Origin: Rachycentron canadum
Lineage: Eukaryota; Chordata; Actinopteri; Carangiformes; Rachycentridae
Assembly (NCBI GenBank): GCA_038496675.1
Contig: CM076669.1
Coordinates: 15,694,230-15,758,229, forward strand
Direction of reading: 5' to 3'
DNA length: 64,000 bases
Positions 60,300 to 64,000 of this stretch are shown here, in pieces; the stretch's first letter is position 1; each line of letters begins with the position of its first letter. Under the pieces are notes generated by a model. The model made no database searches. It had not been told where the DNA came from and saw only the letters and a list, made by a program, of their open reading frames with translations. Made by a program: the position numbers and the translations under genes.

Positions 60300-62680
60300 A
60301 ACTATATCTCAGTTTTCATATTGAACTGAAGGAATTAAAAATAATAACTCTATTACCCCTCTTTCACATTTAAAGTAAAATAAGAGCTATATTTAAATAT
60401 AAATAGAGCTATTGTGAAGAATCTCCATTTAACTTCCAGTTATAATCTGTAAGTTTCCCACATTAAAATGTCTACAAACAGCTCAACCTGTGTTCTGTAT
60501 ATTGTTGAGTTGAGGAATCTGTGAAACTGATTGTCATGTAATGAGTCTTCAAATGCGACCTCTGGAGATGCTGCCTCTGAATTGGGACACAGCTAACAAC
60601 TCCCATGATCCCACGCTACCTCACAACAACTTTTGTTATTGTTTCGATAAAGTGACCCCTCCACACATTTGGACAGTTGGACATCAGCTCCTCCTCTTTC
60701 CTCTTTACTTTCCTCTTGTTCAGGGTCTTAACGTGGGCTGTGATGGTGTCAGAGTGAGCTGCTGTCAAAGGCCCAGGCTTTATCGTCACTTTGTCGACTT
60801 TATAATTAGCTTGTCAACAAAGTCAGCTGAGGAAGATCCATCTCTCAGCTTGAAGCTGCTCCTGCACTGTTGGAGTGTGAACAGTCTCTCTCCGGGCCTT
60901 CCTCAAAGAGAGCTGCCCCCCCTCCTTAAATTTCAGCTTCTACCATTTCTGAGAAGTATTTCAGTATTTCATTCCGAATAGTTTGAGTCGTCAGCATTTC
61001 CATGAGTTTTCGTGCTCTTCTCTATGAGAGGGTCATGTTTTCTTCACATTGTCAAAGCAGTAGCATCTTTTGAGTCCTCAGACTGTGACTGTGGCTCTTT
61101 GGGAGATGTTGTGCGATGTCTTCCTGGTCCTCGTCAAATGTCTTCTTCCCTCTATTGATGGAATCTTTTACACGTGAATTAGTGAGTTTGGTGCTGCAAA
61201 CATGGCATGTCCCTGGAGCTGATTTATAGTGGTCTTTAAAACCACCTTCCAGACGGAAAAGCTGTTTCTGAGCTAAATACAGAGGAGAGACGTCATTCTG
61301 AGTCAACACAAACTTTTATTGTCATGTGCAAAACAAGAGAGAAACTGTGAGAGATGTGAGAGTCTTTGGTGATCAGACCCCATCGTGGTGTCATCATACG
61401 TGAAAAAGTGGTGAGGGTGAGTGAAGTATAGGAAATCCCCTGAGGTCTATACACTGGTGGTGATGGGAAGGGAAGAAGCTTGAGATCTGGGTGAGAGTAG
61501 GACTCTGATGAGCTGGACCTGGTCCTGGATATGAAGACTGGAGCTGGATGGTGTGGAGGAGGGTCACAGCAAAATGTACTGAAATGACAGCTGATAGCAG
61601 GAGAGAGAAGAAGAGATCTTAAAGTATGATAGGGACAGCGTGATCTGGTTGAAATCTGGTTGGTTAGAAGAAGTGTGGTGAGAGAGTGAGCAGGAATTGT
61701 GAATGAAGGAGGCATAAAGAGTCTTTGTTGATGGAGGACTGTAATGTGTCATCATTGAACCACCAACCATTAAGTACCATCTTCCTGTTCTCATGCTGCG
61801 TTTTGGGAGAAGGCCTTGATGTGAGGCTGCTCAGGGCCCTCTGCTCTACACTGGGAAATGTCTGGGATACAAAAGGAAGTCTGACTCCCACTTCACTGTG
61901 AATACCTCCAAGTTTTTTACAGGATGAAAATATGTGCACACCATCAGGTCCAAAGGGAGCTCTGCTCTGCTCTGGGAAATATCTGGGAAAAGACAAAAAA
62001 GAAGAAGAAGAAGAAGACTGTTACCCACATGTGAACACCCCTCCTTTCCCATAATCCCACTGTCATCATGACATCAAAACAGCACTTAGTGAAATGTTGA
62101 TATATCTCATTGAATGAAGGGAGCAGCTCACCATCAGGTCAGACAGGAGCAGAAGACCTGCTCACTGACTCTGATGGTTCTGGAGACCATTGATCCAAGT
62201 CCACCAGCCTCATTCTGGTCTTCATCAGAATCTGTGTCACCAAGTTTGAAAGTAAAACACAAACATACAGTGGGTCACAGACGTCCATGATCGTTTTCAG
62301 CTAAAACCACGTCCTCTGACAAACAGAAAAACAATCGTTGGTAACAGTTTGAAGACAAAGTCAGTGAGAGCTGTGGTGGACACGAAACCTCGTCACCATC
62401 AGGGACCAGAGCTGAAACCACGTCTCAGTCGTCTGTATCCATCAGTGAACTTCAGTGTCATGTTGTTCAGACTGCAGTTCTTTTTACCTGCTGTCATTAT
62501 CCTGCTGTGTCCACATGTTTTCTGACCTGCTGTCGAGAGTTGGAGCTGCCTGGACAGGAATGTGGGAAGGAAGTTTGCTCATCTGTAAAGAGTCAAATGA
62601 CTAATGACAGAGAAGGCGCACCGGCACAGAAATCTGATGACCGGTGGGTCTCTATTTACAGATTATGAAAAGACAGAGTT
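60300..62680. other. No certain gene; several short open frames
   Basis: A 146-codon plus-strand frame (60541-60981) is preceded inside by a strong acceptor-like tract ending at 60720, but has no domain. Minus-strand frames at 61052-61309 and 61293-62052 also lack recognisable families. A GAA repeat lies at 61999-62017. A weak immunoglobulin-like fragment near 61846-62000 (minus) is discussed as a finding. Confidence 0.35.
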
Positions 62681-62689
62681 AAAACGATC

Positions 62690-63560
62690 TATTAAAACTT
62701 ATCTACAAACAGAGCTATACAGCGACTAAGACTAAGACTTTTATTCATTTTAAAAAACAACATATCAACAATTAATCCAGTTGAAACTTATTTTGAAACT
62801 AAAAATAAATAAATAAAACACATCTAATGAATGAGTATGAATTATAAACAAAGTGGAAATTATTTATCAATCTACAAAATTGAAGAAGGAATCTTATTTT
62901 ATTTAATGACAAATCTTAGATTAAAATTTTATCTTAAACTCTTACAAACTAAGAAATGAAATGTTAAAAGTTTTTTACCTAACAGAGGAAAAACTTATCT
63001 ACAAATTAAAGAGAAATTGAATGAGTTATCTACCAACTACAATTATTATTTTTATTGATTTAGAAGGAAACTTAACAACTAATAATAAATGAAAAAGTTA
63101 TCTACCAACTCCAAAAAGTAAACTTAAAAACTAATAAGAAACAAAAACTCTACATACTATAAAGAGTTAAAACTGATCTACACATCTAAAACTTACCTGT
63201 CTGCAAATTAAAAAGTGCTGAAATGTTAAACTAATAACTTATTTACATGAGAAGCAGAGGAATAAAAGACTGATCAAAACTGATTTACAAACTAAGAGGA
63301 AATAGGACTTTAATATATCAGTTAGAGTTAAAACTTACCTGCAAACCAAAAGATAATATATTAAAAAATAACAATATTATGTATAACTATATTATATATA
63401 ACTTGATTTTTTTGTTTTGTTTTGTTGTGGAAAAGGAAACTTAACAAGTTAAAAAATGAAACTTATTTCTTATAAACTAAGAGGAAGTTGAAGTTTTTTT
63501 TTGTTTGTTTGCTTTTTTGCAAAAGTAAACTTACCAAGCTAAAAAAAAAACTTATTTAAT
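62690..63560 (+). repeat. AT-rich degenerate tandem repeat
   Basis: A motif like AAACTTATCTACAAACTAAG followed by AGGAAATTAAAA recurs with much variation near 62692, 62989, 63016, 63088, 63160, 63270, 63330 and 63455. Spacing is irregular (about 30-100 bp) and units have diverged widely. There is no coding potential. Confidence 0.65.
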
Positions 63561-63570
63561 ATAAGAAAAG

Positions 63571-63620
63571 TTATTATTATTATTATTATTATTTATCTTT
63601 CAAATATCTACATATGTACA

Positions 63621-63660
<40 letters not shown>
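63571..63660. repeat. (TTA)n and (GT)n microsatellites
   Basis: TTA repeat at 63571-63593 and GT repeat at 63624-63660, ending about 90 bp before the candidate gene start at 63750. Confidence 0.95.
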
Positions 63661-63662
<2 letters not shown>

Positions 63663-63749
63663 TCTTCCGGCCCCTGAGTGACGGCACCACACACCTGTCA
63701 CTTATTAGCAGCGTCACTTGAGCCGAGCCTCGATTTTAGTAAACACAAC

Positions 63750-64000
63750 ATGCTCTTTACTGGAGTTATCAAGGAAATGTAAGACGGTCACGGTCAGGTT
63801 TGTATTTCTCACTTTGTCTCAGTTGAATTCAGCGGATTAATCACTGTCTAATCCTTTCAGGAACTCCTTACAGTTTTCATTCCTCTTTTTCATACTGGTG
63901 CCTCATACCATATCGTTCGGTGAGTAGCACATTGTATCCGTCATGTTCCTGAGATCAGACAAACCAGTGTTTTATATTCAATCTCCTTCCAGGACGCTGC
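63750..64000 (+). CDS. Candidate 5' end of a secreted or membrane protein gene (partial)
   Basis: Exon 1 is 63750-63778 (ATG, nine codons plus AT, donor AAT|gtaaga). Exon 2 is 63861-63919 (acceptor cctttcag|GAA, donor TTCG|gtgagt). Exon 3 starts at 63993 after ctccttccag and runs off the window. Phases join exactly (2, then 1). The product begins MLFTGVIKEMNSLQFSFLFF and continues with a hydrophobic stretch to about residue 29, then Gly-Arg-Cys. This looks like a cleavable signal peptide encoded by a short second exon, with introns of 82 and 73 bp as is usual in fish. Met10 is split by intron 1 (AT|G). A signal exon followed by a phase-1 intron is typical of immunoglobulin-superfamily genes, but no mature domain is visible, so the family is unknown. 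Confidence 0.5.

Noticed and set aside
60541..60981. 146-codon frame preceded internally by a strong acceptor-like tract
   Set aside because: No domain, no matching upstream donor in phase that I could justify, and a Leu/Ser/Pro-rich composition typical of chance frames.
62080..62560. Possible chain of minus-strand exons between the GAA repeat and the tandem repeat
   Set aside because: Several donor- and acceptor-like sites occur, but every joining I tried meets a stop within a few codons.

Overview
This window is nuclear DNA of a ray-finned fish, probably a percomorph teleost. It shows short GT-AG introns, many long (CA/GT)n microsatellites, decayed Tc1/mariner, piggyBac and hAT-like elements, and fish-type tRNA-headed SINE copies. 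There is nothing bacterial or phage-like: no operons, no long intron-free genes, no CRISPR array. Almost all short open reading frames are chance frames in non-coding or repeat DNA.

Only one gene can be read with certainty. It is an eight-exon, minus-strand gene (coding exons between 56696 and 39912) for a secreted type-B carboxylesterase of the cholinesterase/'crystal protein' branch. Joining the exons at splice sites read from the sequence keeps the frame throughout and gives 1821 nt, 606 residues plus stop. The protein has a signal peptide, an unusual acidic N-terminal extension, and a complete catalytic triad (Ser276, Glu404, His508). Intron 3 uses a GC-AG donor. Intron 7 is 9.9 kb, far longer than the others, and holds a Tc1-like element, SINEs, an hAT-like element and an internally duplicated block.

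Positions 1-39700 form a gene-poor tract downstream of the esterase. It contains a decayed Tc1 transposon (1.3-2.8 kb), a TA-flanked miniature inverted-repeat element (11.56-12.20 kb), a broken piggyBac copy (27.8-28.9 kb), several dispersed repeat families, microsatellites and a 145-bp inverted repeat. A few well-balanced, repeat-free blocks look like candidate conserved non-coding elements, which cannot be verified here.

Positions 56700-63600 lie upstream of the esterase. They hold a decayed transposase fragment, a long GT microsatellite containing the window's only N, a SINE relic, a small unexplained ORF with a nearby poly(A) signal, and an AT-rich degenerate tandem repeat. At the right edge (63750-64000, plus strand) two small exons and the start of a third splice in frame to a hydrophobic leader peptide. 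This is probably the 5' end of a secreted or membrane protein gene that continues beyond the window.

The points most worth a second look are that candidate gene start, the GC-AG intron, two near-perfect 23-bp hairpins, the duplicated block in intron 7, and the atypical N-terminal extension of the esterase.
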